From Palsa-504 sp963790065 (GTDB lineage Bacteria; Actinomycetota; Actinomycetes; Streptosporangiales; Streptosporangiaceae): a stretch of 64,000 nucleotides of DNA. Positions 55,258 through 63,710 of the stretch are shown one piece after another. The stretch's first letter is position 1. Each line of letters begins with the position of its first letter. The stretch spans positions 372,001 through 436,000 of the forward strand of contig CAWBNK010000029.1 in NCBI GenBank assembly GCA_963790065.1, given 5' to 3'. A program made the translations under genes and the position numbers. Under the pieces are notes generated by a model, which was not told the DNA's origin, did not search any database, and saw nothing but the letters and a program-made list of their open reading frames with translations.

Positions 55258-56423
55258 GGCGTCGTCCCGTACGCGTAGGGGCGCCGGCGGATGAGGACGA
55301 TCAGCGTCGGCGCGCCGATGAACGCGGTGATGACCCCGATCGGCATTTCCTGCGGGGCCACGATGGTGCGGGCCAGCAGGTCACCCACGACCATGAACCA
55401 CGCGCCGAACACCACGCCGACAGGCAGCACCCGGCGGTGGTCGGAGCCCACCATGAGGCGGACGATGTGCGGGACGACCAGGCCGACGAAGCCGATCACC
55501 CCGCTGACCGCCACCGCGACCCCGGCCAGCAGCGAGGTGGCGAAGAACAGGTTGCGGCGCAGCCGTGCCACGTCGACCCCCAGGGACGCGGCCGGCTCGG
55601 CCCCCATGGCCAGTGCGTTCAGTGCCCGGCCCTGCCCCAGCAGGTAGATCATCACCGCGGCCAGCGCGATCGCCGGGATGGGCAGCTGGTTCCAGCTGGC
55701 CAGCCCGAACGAGCCCATCAGCCAGAACAGCACCGACTGGGTAGCCTGCGGGTTGCCGCGGAAGATCAGGTAGCTGGTCACCGACTCGAACATCGCCGAC
55801 AGCACGACGCCGCACAGGATCAGCTGGGTGGGGGCGAGCTGGCGGCCGCGCCGCGACACCAGGAACACCGCGGCCATCGCGACCACCGCGCCCAGCACGC
55901 TGCCCACCGAGATGGCCCACACGCCCAGCGACGCGAACGCCCCGAGCAGCAGCACCGCGGTCGCGCCGACGCTGGCGCCGGAGGACACGCCGAGCAGGAA
56001 CGGGTCGGCTAGCGCGTTGCGCACCATCACCTGCACCACCGCCCCGGCGGTGGTCAGGGCCGCGCCGACCACCGCGGCCAGCAGCACGCGGGGCAGCCGG
56101 ATCTGCCAGACGATGGTGCCGGCCACGGTGTTCTCCGCGTGACCGGACAGGTGACCGGCGATCACCTGCCACACCGCGCCGGGACTGAGCGCCACCGAGC
56201 CGATACCCACGCCCGCCGTCATCGTGATCATCAGCAGCACCGTGCAGGCGGCCAGCACGACCGGCAGCGGGGTCCGGTCCCGGCGGCGGGCCGCTCGCGC
56301 AGGTCCCGGCGGTACCGGCGGCGGGCTCTGCTCCGCGGGTGCTGTGGCTGGGGCCGCAGCGACCTGGGCCGGCCGGGCGGTCTCGGGCGCGGAAGGATCC
56401 GCCGCCCGGTCATCAGGGTGCAC
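55254..56423 (-). CDS. btuC: ABC transporter permease (BtuC/FecCD type)
   Basis: 389 residues. After a 45-residue Pro/Ala-rich cytoplasmic lead come about nine to ten transmembrane segments of the FecCD family: IRLPRVLLAAVVGAALTTAG, LADPFLLGVSSGASVGATAV, and the coupling region IGFVGLVVPHIVRLMVGSDH. GTG start at 56423 with GGAGGA. First gene of the importer operon, 42 bp downstream of a cobalamin riboswitch, so expression should fall when B12 is plentiful. Confidence 0.92.
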   Translation of the reverse strand: MHPDDRAADPSAPETARPAQVAAAPATAPAEQSPPPVPPGPARAARRRDRTPLPVVLAACTVLLMITMTAGVGIGSVALSPGAVWQVIAGHLSGHAENTVAGTIVWQIRLPRVLLAAVVGAALTTAGAVVQVMVRNALADPFLLGVSSGASVGATAVLLLGAFASLGVWAISVGSVLGAVVAMAAVFLVSRRGRQLAPTQLILCGVVLSAMFESVTSYLIFRGNPQATQSVLFWLMGSFGLASWNQLPIPAIALAAVMIYLLGQGRALNALAMGAEPAASLGVDVARLRRNLFFATSLLAGVAVAVSGVIGFVGLVVPHIVRLMVGSDHRRVLPVGVVFGAWFMVVGDLLARTIVAPQEMPIGVITAFIGAPTLIVLIRRRPYAYGTTP

Positions 56424-56464
56424 CGGCGTCCTCCGTCAGCTAAGGGAGGACGCGCGACCCCGCC

Positions 56465-56600
56465 CTTCCTCCGAGGGCCACTTCGCTGGCACAGGCCAGG
56501 CGACCGGGCTCGCCCTCATGGGGACCACCGTTGCGGGACAGCGCCGGGATCTCACCGGACTTCGCTGGCTGTGCACTGCGCCGGCCGTAGCCGGCGCATC
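56465..56600 (-). promoter_or_regulatory. cobalamin riboswitch of the btuCDF operon
   Basis: Read on the minus strand: GGTGAGATCCCGGCGCTGTC, then CCGCAACGGTGGTCCC, is the conserved core of the cobalamin aptamer. It is followed by the B12-box region AGCCCGGTCGCCTGGCC. An 8-bp GC hairpin (56578-56597) lies at the 5' side. Placed directly before the permease gene; the outer limits are approximate. Confidence 0.88.
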
Positions 56601-56683
56601 GCAACTGTAGGTCGGCGGCCAGGTCATCGTCAAGGTTCATTAGATGATCAGATTTATTGCCGAACGATCCACCCTGCGTGCCG

Positions 56684-58072
56684 TCAGTCCCGCCCTCGCA
56701 TCCGGAGGTAGTCGCGGGCGGCGGCGGTAATGCCGGCGGCCGCGCCGGGCAGGCCGTTCCAGTGCGTGTGCAGGTAGGACGCGTGCACTCGGCCGCGGAC
56801 GAAGCCCTCGGTGACGGCGGCTCCCGGCGCGGTCCAGTGCCACGCGTTGGCCGCCTGGACCGGGGACCGGACGGCGGTGCGGTGGAATTCGTGACCGTGG
56901 GCGCGGGTCCCCGCGGGCCCGAGCGGTGAGGAGGTCGCGGCCACGGCATCGCGGTAGCCGAGCGTGAGCCTGCTCGTCATCGTCCCCTCGGCCTCGAGGA
57001 CCCCGCACATCGGGTGCCCGTCGAGCGCCCGCGCCAGGTACAGCAGGCCGGCGCACTCGGCGATAACCGGCGCGCCCGCCGAGGCCAGCGCCGCCACCTC
57101 GGCCCGCAGGCTGGCGTTGGCCGACAGGTCCGCGGCGTGCTCCTCGGGGAATCCGCCCCCGATGACCAGGCCGTGCACGTCATCCGGGAGCTTCTCGTCG
57201 CGCAACGGGTCGAACGTCACCACCTCCGCGCCGGCGGCGGCCAGCAGCTCGGGGTGCTCGGCGTAGCCGAACGTGAACGCCGCGCCGCCCGCCACCGCGA
57301 TCCGCGGCCGGGGAGCGATTGCCACGGCCCGTTCGGCCCCGATATCCGTATCCGCGGTGTCCGGGAGCGCGGCGGCCGTGCGGGCCAGCCGGAGTACGGC
57401 CTCCAGGTCCACGGCACTGGCGACGGTCGCGGTGAGCGCAGCAACCGCGGCGGCGGCGCCGCCGCCCAGCTCTGCCGCGGGGATGAGCCCGAGGTGCCGG
57501 GACGGCAGGGCCAGCTGGTCCAGGCGCCGGATCGCGCCGAGGACCGGGACGCCCGCAGCGCCGGCCGCGTCGCGGAGCAGCCGCTCGTGGCCCGCCGAGC
57601 CGACCTGGTTGAAGATCACGCCGCCGAGGCGGGTCGCCGGGTCGAAGGTCGCGAAGCCGTGCAGCAGGGCCGCGGCCGACGCGCTGAACCCGGCCGCGTC
57701 GACCACCAGCACGATGGGCGCGCCGAGCAGCCGCGCGACGTGCGCGGTCGAGGCGAAGTCCCCGCGGCCGGACGCCCCGTCGAACAGGCCCATCACGCCT
57801 TCGATGACCGCGATGCCGGCCGGCGCCGGGGTCGTGGCCCCGTGGCTGAACATCGGCACGATCTGGTCCTCGCCGACGAGCCACGGGTCGAGGTTGCGGC
57901 CGGGCCGCCCGGCAGCCAGCGTGTGGTAGCCGGGGTCGATGTAGTCCGGGCCGACCTTGTGCGGCGAGACGGCCAGGCCGCGCTGGCGCAGCGCGCCGAG
58001 CAGCCCGGTGGCCACGGATGTCTTGCCGTGACCGCTGCCGGGTGCGGCGATGACGACCCGCGGGATCCTCAC
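56684..58072 (-). CDS. cobB: cobyrinate a,c-diamide synthase
   Basis: 462 residues (CobB/CbiA). It amidates the a and c side chains of (hydrogeno)byrinate with glutamine and ATP. N-terminal dethiobiotin-synthase-like ATPase: VVIAAPGSGHGKTSVATGLL, then PHKVGPDYIDPGYH and GVMGLFDGASG. C-terminal glutaminase-like domain with the nucleophile in VIAECAGLLYLARALDG and the ending HASYLHTHWNG. The GTG at 58072 is chosen because it overlaps the cobO stop and begins the conserved strand. Third gene of the chelatase-cobO-cobB operon. Confidence 0.93.
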   Translation of the reverse strand: MRIPRVVIAAPGSGHGKTSVATGLLGALRQRGLAVSPHKVGPDYIDPGYHTLAAGRPGRNLDPWLVGEDQIVPMFSHGATTPAPAGIAVIEGVMGLFDGASGRGDFASTAHVARLLGAPIVLVVDAAGFSASAAALLHGFATFDPATRLGGVIFNQVGSAGHERLLRDAAGAAGVPVLGAIRRLDQLALPSRHLGLIPAAELGGGAAAAVAALTATVASAVDLEAVLRLARTAAALPDTADTDIGAERAVAIAPRPRIAVAGGAAFTFGYAEHPELLAAAGAEVVTFDPLRDEKLPDDVHGLVIGGGFPEEHAADLSANASLRAEVAALASAGAPVIAECAGLLYLARALDGHPMCGVLEAEGTMTSRLTLGYRDAVAATSSPLGPAGTRAHGHEFHRTAVRSPVQAANAWHWTAPGAAVTEGFVRGRVHASYLHTHWNGLPGAAAGITAAARDYLRMRGRD

Positions 58073-58680
58073 CACTCGATGCCGCGCTGGCCCTTCTGGC
58101 CGGCGTCCATCGGGTGCTTGATCTTCGTCATCTCGGCCACCAGGTCGGCGGCCTCGATCAGGTCCTGGTGCGCGTCGCGGCCGGTGATCACCACGTGCTG
58201 GTGCCCAGGCCGGGCGGTGAGCGTCGCCACCACGTCGGCCACGTCGATCCAGCCCCACTTCATCGGGTAGGTGAACTCGTCCAGGACGTACAGGTCAAAC
58301 CGTTCGGCCGCCAGGTCCCGCTTGATCTGGGCCCAACCCTCGCGGGCGTTCGCGGCGTGGTCTTCTGGGTCGCCGCGCTGGATCCACGACCAGCCCTCAC
58401 CCATCTTGTGCCAGGCCACCTCGCCGCCCTCGCCGGTCTGCTCGTGCAGCCGGCCGAGGGCCCGGAAGGCGGCCTCCTCGCCGACCCGCCACTTGGCGCT
58501 CTTGACGAACTGGTAGACCCCGATGCTCCAGCCCTGGTTCCAGCCGCGCAGGGCCAGGCCGAACGCGGCGGTCGACTTCCCCTTCATGGCGCCCGTGTGC
58601 ACGATGAGCAGCGGCCGGTTCCGGCGCTGCCTGGTGGTCAGCCCGTCGTCAGGGACGGTCTCGGGTACTCCCTTGGGCAT
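58069..58680 (-). CDS. cobO: cob(I)yrinic acid a,c-diamide adenosyltransferase
   Basis: 203 residues of the CobO/BtuR type. The P-loop VHTGAMKGKSTAAFGLALRG is near the N-terminus; VLDEFTYPMKWGWID and VVITGRDAHQDLIEAADLVA follow. It adds the adenosyl group from ATP to the reduced cobalt corrinoid. Separated from the chelatase stop by two bases and overlapping cobB, so translation is coupled. Confidence 0.95.
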   Translation of the reverse strand: MPKGVPETVPDDGLTTRQRRNRPLLIVHTGAMKGKSTAAFGLALRGWNQGWSIGVYQFVKSAKWRVGEEAAFRALGRLHEQTGEGGEVAWHKMGEGWSWIQRGDPEDHAANAREGWAQIKRDLAAERFDLYVLDEFTYPMKWGWIDVADVVATLTARPGHQHVVITGRDAHQDLIEAADLVAEMTKIKHPMDAGQKGQRGIEW

Positions 58681-58682
58681 GC

Positions 58683-60695
58683 TCAGGCCACCTCCCGCGC
58701 GGCGGCCCGGTAGGCACGGACCGAGCCGGCCAGCGTGCCGACCGACAGGTCGCCGAGATCGTCCAGGGTAAGGTGCTCCCCGCCCAGCGCCCGGGCCAGC
58801 GCTGCGGCCAGGCCGAGCCGGACCGGGCCGCTCTCGCAGTCGACCACGACGGCCGCGACGCCGTCGCGGCGCAACCGCAGGGCCGCGGCCTCCGGTTCGC
58901 CGCCCGCGGTGTGACGGCCGTCGGTCACCACTACGAGCAGGGGCCTGCGCTGCGGGTCGCGCAGCCGCTCGCGGCGCAGCGTCGCGTGCGCCTCGGTGAG
59001 CCCGGCGGCCAGCGGGGTCTGCCCTCCGGTGGGCATCTTCTCCAGCCTGCGCGCGGCCGCGTCCACCGACGAGGTGGGCGGCAGCAGCAGCTGCGCGGCG
59101 GCGCCGCGGAAGCAGATCAGGCCCACCTTGTCCCGGCGCTGGTAGGCGTCGAGCAGCAGCGAGAGCACGGCGCCCTTGACCGCTTCCATCCGGCGCCGTG
59201 CGGCCATCGAGCCGCTGGCGTCCACCACGAACAGGACCAGGTTGGATTCCCGCCCCTCGCGGCGGCGTTCGCGGAGGTCGCCGCGTTCCAGGATCAGGCC
59301 GGGTCCGGTCCGTCCGCGCCGGACCTGGTGCGGCGCGCTGGCCATGAGGGTCGCGGTCAGGTGCATGTCGTGCGGAGCCGACCGCGGCGGGCGGGCGCCG
59401 ACGGTGTGGCCGCCGTCCGTGTAGGCGCGCGAGCGCCGCCCGGCGGCGCCGCGTCCCTTGCCCGGGACCTCGAGCCGCCGGGCCCGGAAGGTGGCGCCGG
59501 TCGCGGAGACCGATTCCCGCGGCCCGGTAGCCGGGCCGCGGGCGGGTTCATCCACCGGCGCCTGCCCGTCCGGCGGCGCGGAGCTGCCGTCTTCGCCCGG
59601 CCCGGGGCCGGGCGGCTGGGGGTCGGGCTCGTCGTCCGGACCTTCCTCCGTCTGGCTGAGCGCGTCGTCCAGCTGCTGCTCGTCCAGGCCGGGGGCATCG
59701 AACGGGTTGCGCCGGCGGCGGTGCGGCAGCGCCAGCCGGGCCGCGGCGCGGATGTCCTCGCGGGTGACGGCCGTGGCGCCCCGCCAGGCGGCGTGCGCCA
59801 CGGCGGCCCGGGCGATCACGATGTCGGCCCGCAGCCCGTCCACGCCGAAGCTGGCGCATACCGTCGCGATCTGCTCCAGCACCGCGTCGTCGATGACGAC
59901 CGCGGCCAGCCGCGCCCGGGCCGCGGCGATCGAGGCGGCGATCTCCGCCTCGCCGTCGGCGAACCGGGCCGTGAAGGCCGCCGGGTCGGCGTCGAAGGCC
60001 ATCCGCCTGCGCACCACCTCGGCCCGGGTCACCGGGTCGCGCGGCGCGGCCGCCTCGACGGTCAGGCCGAACCGGTCCAGCAGCTGCGGCCGCAGCTCGC
60101 CTTCCTCCGGGTTCATGGTGCCGACCAGCAGGAACCTGGCCGCGTGCTGCACCGACACGCCGTCCCGCTCGACGTAGCTGGTGCCGAGGGCGGCCGCGTC
60201 GAGCAGCAGGTCGACCAGGTGGTCATGCAGCAGGTTGACCTCGTCGACGTACAGCACGCCCCGGTGCGCCGCGGCCAGCAGCCCCGGCTGGAAGGACGTG
60301 ACGCCCTCGGTCAGCGCGCGCCCGACGTCCAGCGACCCGGTCAGCCGGTCTTCGGTGGCGCCGACCGGCAGCTCCACCAGCCGGGTCGGCCGCAGCTGCC
60401 CGGCCGCGCCGGCCGGGTGCGGGCCGTCGGGGCACTGCGGATCGGGCGCCGCCGGCGAGCAGGAGAAACGGCAGCCAGGTACGACCTCGACCGGCGGCAG
60501 GACCGCGGTCAGCGCGCGGACCGCGGTCGACTTGGCGGTGCCCTTCTCGCCGCGCACCAGTACCCCGCCGATGGCCGGCGAGATCGCGTTGAGGATGAGC
60601 GCCAGCCGCATGTCGTCCATGGCGACGATGGCACTGAATGGAAAACTGGCACTGAACGTAAAACTGGCACTGAACGGAAACTGGGTCACAGCCAC
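58683..60695 (-). CDS. fused AAA+/VWA chelatase subunit (BchI-BchD type, cobaltochelatase-associated)
   Basis: 670 residues. The AAA+ module (about 20-330) has Walker A RGEKGTAKSTAVRALT, Walker B GVLYVDEVNLL and FLLVGTMNPEEGELRPQLLD. An acidic, Pro-rich linker follows (about 345-430). The C-terminal von Willebrand A domain has the MIDAS FVVDASGSMAARRRMEAVKG. Such proteins power insertion of Mg or Co into tetrapyrroles together with a CobN/BchH subunit, which is not in this window. Operon and riboswitch place it in cobalamin synthesis. The N-terminus is triplicated by an 18-bp repeat; the normal start motif is one FPFSAIV. Confidence 0.88.
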   Translation of the reverse strand: MAVTQFPFSASFTFSASFPFSAIVAMDDMRLALILNAISPAIGGVLVRGEKGTAKSTAVRALTAVLPPVEVVPGCRFSCSPAAPDPQCPDGPHPAGAAGQLRPTRLVELPVGATEDRLTGSLDVGRALTEGVTSFQPGLLAAAHRGVLYVDEVNLLHDHLVDLLLDAAALGTSYVERDGVSVQHAARFLLVGTMNPEEGELRPQLLDRFGLTVEAAAPRDPVTRAEVVRRRMAFDADPAAFTARFADGEAEIAASIAAARARLAAVVIDDAVLEQIATVCASFGVDGLRADIVIARAAVAHAAWRGATAVTREDIRAAARLALPHRRRRNPFDAPGLDEQQLDDALSQTEEGPDDEPDPQPPGPGPGEDGSSAPPDGQAPVDEPARGPATGPRESVSATGATFRARRLEVPGKGRGAAGRRSRAYTDGGHTVGARPPRSAPHDMHLTATLMASAPHQVRRGRTGPGLILERGDLRERRREGRESNLVLFVVDASGSMAARRRMEAVKGAVLSLLLDAYQRRDKVGLICFRGAAAQLLLPPTSSVDAAARRLEKMPTGGQTPLAAGLTEAHATLRRERLRDPQRRPLLVVVTDGRHTAGGEPEAAALRLRRDGVAAVVVDCESGPVRLGLAAALARALGGEHLTLDDLGDLSVGTLAGSVRAYRAAAREVA
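60631..60684 (-). repeat. three 18-bp tandem repeats in the chelatase 5' end
   Basis: Units at 60631, 60649 and 60667 (GCACTGAATGGAAAACTG and two close variants). On the coding strand they give FPFSAS-FTFSAS-FPFSAI, a triplication of the family's usual N-terminal motif. Confidence 0.9.
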
Positions 60696-60739
60696 GGCCC
60701 TTCAGCCGGCGGGTATCCGCGCCCACCGACAGCGACGAC

Positions 60740-60872
60740 CACCGGACGATGGCCCGGCGGCACGGGTGCCGATGGCCTGGCTTCCCGTTAGAGCAACGGG
60801 TCACAGTGGCGGGACCGCCCCGGATTTCGCACCGGTGTTCCTCAGCAGCCGTTCGCCCGCCATCTTCTCACA
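60740..60872 (-). promoter_or_regulatory. cobalamin riboswitch of the chelatase-cobO-cobB operon
   Basis: On the minus strand: GGAACACCGGTGCGAAATCC, then GGGGCGGTCCCGCCACTGTG (core), followed by GAAGCCAGGCCATCGGCAC (B12 box, about 60766-60784). It lies upstream of the chelatase start and is divergent from cobL. Limits are approximate. Confidence 0.9.
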
Positions 60873-60894
60873 GCCGTGCGGCAAACTGTACGGC

Positions 60895-62148
60895 GTGCTC
60901 TCCCAGACGGTGACCGTGGTCGGTATCGGGGCCGACGGCTGGCCCGGGCTGCCGCCGCGCTCCCGGGCCGCGATCGAGCAGGCCGGCGTGCTGATCGGCA
61001 GCCCGCGGCAGCTCGCGCTGCTGCCGGACGCCGTGGCCGGCCGGCGCGTGCCGCTGCCCAGCCCGCTGCTGCCCGGCCTGCCCGACCTGATCGCCGCGCA
61101 CGCCGGCGCCACGCTGGTCGTCCTGGCCAGCGGCGACCCGATGTTCTACGGCATCGGCGCCACCCTGGTCCGCGTCCTCGGGGCCGCGCACCTGGCCGTG
61201 CTGCCCCACCCGTCGTCGGTATCGGTGGCCGCGGCCCGGCTCGGCTGGCCGCTGGACGACGTCGACGTGGTCAGCCTGGTCGGCCGCCCGCCGGAACTGC
61301 TGCACCCGCTGCTGCAGCCCGGGCGGCGGGTGCTCGCGCTCACCGCCGAGACCACGGCGGCAGCCGGCATCCGCGCGCTGCTCGAAGCCCGCGGGTTCGG
61401 CTCCAGCCCGGTCACAGTGCTCGCCGACCTAGGCGGCGAGCAGGAGCTCGTCGGCCCGGCCGACGGGCACCCGCACAGCCGCCTGGCCATCATCGCCATT
61501 GACTGCCGGCTCGATGCTGGCGCTGCGCCGCTGCCGCGGGTACCCGGCCTGCCCGACGACGCGTTCGAGCAGGACGGGCAGATCACCAAGCACGAGATCC
61601 GCGCGCTCGCGCTCGCCGCGCTGATCCCGGTGCCGGGCCAGCTGCTGTGGGACGTGGGCGCCGGCTCGGGCAGCGTCGGCATCGAATGGATGCGCGTCCA
61701 CCCGGCCAGCCGGGCCATCGCGGTCGAGCCGCGCGCCGACCGCCGGGAGCGCATCGCCCGCAACGCCGCCGCGCTCGGCGTGCCGGGCCTGGTCGTGGTG
61801 GCCGGCTCGGCCCCGCAGGCGCTGTCGGGGCTGCCCCGGCCGGATGCGGTGTTCATCGGCGGCGGCGTCACCGCCGACGGCGTCGTGGACGCGTGCTGGG
61901 ACGCGCTGGCCACGGGCGGCCGGCTGGTGGCCAACGCGGTCACCATCGAGGGACAGAACGCCCTGGCGGGCTGGCGGGACCGGCTGGGCGGCGCCCTGAC
62001 CCGCATCGGCCTGGAGCGAGCCGATAGCCTCGGCCGCTTCACCACCTGGCGGCCGGCGCTGCCGGTCGTCCAGTGGTCCGTCCGCAAGGTCCCCGGCCCG
62101 CCACCAGGCCCGAGCCAGCCACCCGGCCCTAGTCAGGAGAGCACGTGA
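60895..62148 (+). CDS. cobL: precorrin-6Y C5,15-methyltransferase (decarboxylating)
   Basis: 417 residues: CbiE-type methyltransferase (about 1-205; VTVVGIGADGWPGLPPRSRA, LVVLASGDPMFYGIGATLVR) fused to a CbiT-type domain (about 215-400; LLWDVGAGSGSVGIEWMRVH, VFIGGGVTADGVVDACWDAL). It methylates C5 and C15 and removes the C12 acetate carboxyl. GTG at 60895 (or 60910); no ribosome-binding site is seen, so it may be leaderless. The frame opens far upstream only because it shadows the chelatase gene. Overlaps cobM. Confidence 0.93.
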   Translation: MLSQTVTVVGIGADGWPGLPPRSRAAIEQAGVLIGSPRQLALLPDAVAGRRVPLPSPLLPGLPDLIAAHAGATLVVLASGDPMFYGIGATLVRVLGAAHLAVLPHPSSVSVAAARLGWPLDDVDVVSLVGRPPELLHPLLQPGRRVLALTAETTAAAGIRALLEARGFGSSPVTVLADLGGEQELVGPADGHPHSRLAIIAIDCRLDAGAAPLPRVPGLPDDAFEQDGQITKHEIRALALAALIPVPGQLLWDVGAGSGSVGIEWMRVHPASRAIAVEPRADRRERIARNAAALGVPGLVVVAGSAPQALSGLPRPDAVFIGGGVTADGVVDACWDALATGGRLVANAVTIEGQNALAGWRDRLGGALTRIGLERADSLGRFTTWRPALPVVQWSVRKVPGPPPGPSQPPGPSQEST

Positions 62149-62897
62149 CCGTCCACTTCGTCGGGGCCGGCCCGGGTGCCGCCGACCTGATCACCGTCCG
62201 GGCCCAGCGCCTGCTGTCGGAATGCTCGGTGTGCCTGTACGCCGGCAGCCTGGTCCCCGCTGAGGTCCTGGCCCACTGCCCGCCGGGGGCCCGGCTGGTC
62301 GACACCGCCGATCTGACCCTCGACCAGATCATCGCGGCCATGGTGGAAGCGGACGCCGCGGGGCTGGACGTGGTGCGGCTCTGCTCCGGTGACCCGGCCG
62401 TCTTCAGCGCGGTCGCCGAGCAGGCCCGCCGCCTGGACCAGGCCGGCGTCGGCTACGACATCACCCCGGGCGTCCCGGCGTTCGCCGCGGCCGCGGCCGC
62501 GTTGCGCCGCGAGCTGACCGTGCCCGGCGTCGGCCAGACGGTCGTGCTGACCAGGATCGCGCAGCGGGCCACGCCGATGCCGCCGGGGGAGGACCTGGCC
62601 AGCCTGGGCGCGACCGGCGCGACGCTGGTGCTGCACCTGGCCGTCCAGCGGATCGAGCAGGTCGTGGCCGAGCTGATGCCGCACTACGGGAGCGAGTGCC
62701 CCGCAGCCGTGGTCGCCTACGCCAGCCAGCCCGGCGAGGTCGTGCTGCGCGGCACGCTCGGCGGCATCGCCGCGCAGGTGCTGGCCGCGGGCGTGCAGCG
62801 CACCGCGGTGATCATCGTCGGGCGGGTGCTGGCCGCGGCGGGATTCCGGGACAGCCACCTCTACTCGGCGGCCCGGGACCGCGGCTCACGGGCCTGA
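62145..62897 (+). CDS. cobM: precorrin-4 C11-methyltransferase
   Basis: 250 residues of the uroporphyrin/corrin methyltransferase fold. TVHFVGAGPGAADLITVRAQ, CSVCLYAGSLVP, VRLCSGDPAVFSAVAEQARR and VTPGVPAF-like ITPGVPAFAAAAAALRRELT are all typical. SAM-dependent, acts on precorrin-4. The GTG start overlaps the cobL stop. The last 12 bp overlap the convergent cobF. Confidence 0.95.
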   Translation: MTVHFVGAGPGAADLITVRAQRLLSECSVCLYAGSLVPAEVLAHCPPGARLVDTADLTLDQIIAAMVEADAAGLDVVRLCSGDPAVFSAVAEQARRLDQAGVGYDITPGVPAFAAAAAALRRELTVPGVGQTVVLTRIAQRATPMPPGEDLASLGATGATLVLHLAVQRIEQVVAELMPHYGSECPAAVVAYASQPGEVVLRGTLGGIAAQVLAAGVQRTAVIIVGRVLAAAGFRDSHLYSAARDRGSRA

Positions 62898-63680
62898 CGC
62901 GGAACCCGGCCCTCCCGGCTCTTCCCGGTCGCGGCGCAGCAGGTAGATGTCCATGATCCAGCCGTGCCGGGCCCGCAGCGCGGCCCTGGCCGCGGTGATG
63001 TCCCCGGCCACCTCGGACAGCGGGCCGCGGATCAGCGTCTCGTCCGGCGTGCTGAGGTAGGCGCCCCAGAACACGGTCAGCCCGGGGTCGTCGAACCCGG
63101 CCGCGGTGAAGCCCGGGTCGAGCATGACCACAGCACTGTCCAGTCCCTCAGGCAGCCCGCCGGCCAGCCGCCGCGCGGGGGTGATGTGCACGGGCTCGCC
63201 GACCCGGTTCAGCGGTACCCGGTGCGCCGCCGCCAGCGCCTGTACGCTGGTCACCCCGGGCATGACCGTGTACTCGAAGGGCACCGCGCCGCGGGCCAGC
63301 AGCCGGTCGATGATCCGCAGCGTCGAATCGTAGAGCGACGGGTCCCCCCAGACCAGGAACGCGCCCACGCCGTCCGCCCCGAGCTCGTCGGCGATCGCCG
63401 CCTCGATGAGCTCCGCCCGCGCCTCGTGCCAGTCCTGCACCGCGCCCTGGTAATCCGCGGGGGACCGGTCCCGCGGCGCCTCCGGGATGTCGACCACGCG
63501 GTAGCCCGGGCTGGTCACGTGCCGGCGCAGGATCTCTTCGCGCGCCGCGTTCAGCCCGGACTTCGCGTCGCCCTTGTCGATGCGGAAGAAGACGTCCACC
63601 CGGTTGAGCGCCTCTACCGCCTGGACGGTGATCTGGTCCGGGTGCCCGGGACCCATGCCGATGACGAGCAGTTCACGCAT
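62886..63680 (-). CDS. cobF: precorrin-6A synthase (deacetylating)
   Basis: 264 residues. MRELLVIGMGPGHPDQITVQ, VDVFFRIDKGDAKSGLNAAR, FLVWGDPSLYDSTLRIIDRL and YTVMPGVTSVQALAAAHRVP match CobF. It methylates C1 of precorrin-5 and releases acetate; it is found in the aerobic route. The ATG at 63680 is preferred; the frame opens further upstream opposite cobK. Confidence 0.95.
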   Translation of the reverse strand: MRELLVIGMGPGHPDQITVQAVEALNRVDVFFRIDKGDAKSGLNAAREEILRRHVTSPGYRVVDIPEAPRDRSPADYQGAVQDWHEARAELIEAAIADELGADGVGAFLVWGDPSLYDSTLRIIDRLLARGAVPFEYTVMPGVTSVQALAAAHRVPLNRVGEPVHITPARRLAGGLPEGLDSAVVMLDPGFTAAGFDDPGLTVFWGAYLSTPDETLIRGPLSEVAGDITAARAALRARHGWIMDIYLLRRDREEPGGPGSASGP

Positions 63681-63710
63681 CCGCCCATCCTCCCGCACTA
63701 CCCTGGGCCG

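Noticed and set aside
58773..60791. 672-residue open frame on the plus strand
   Set aside because: Antisense to the AAA+/VWA chelatase with all motifs intact; low-complexity translation.
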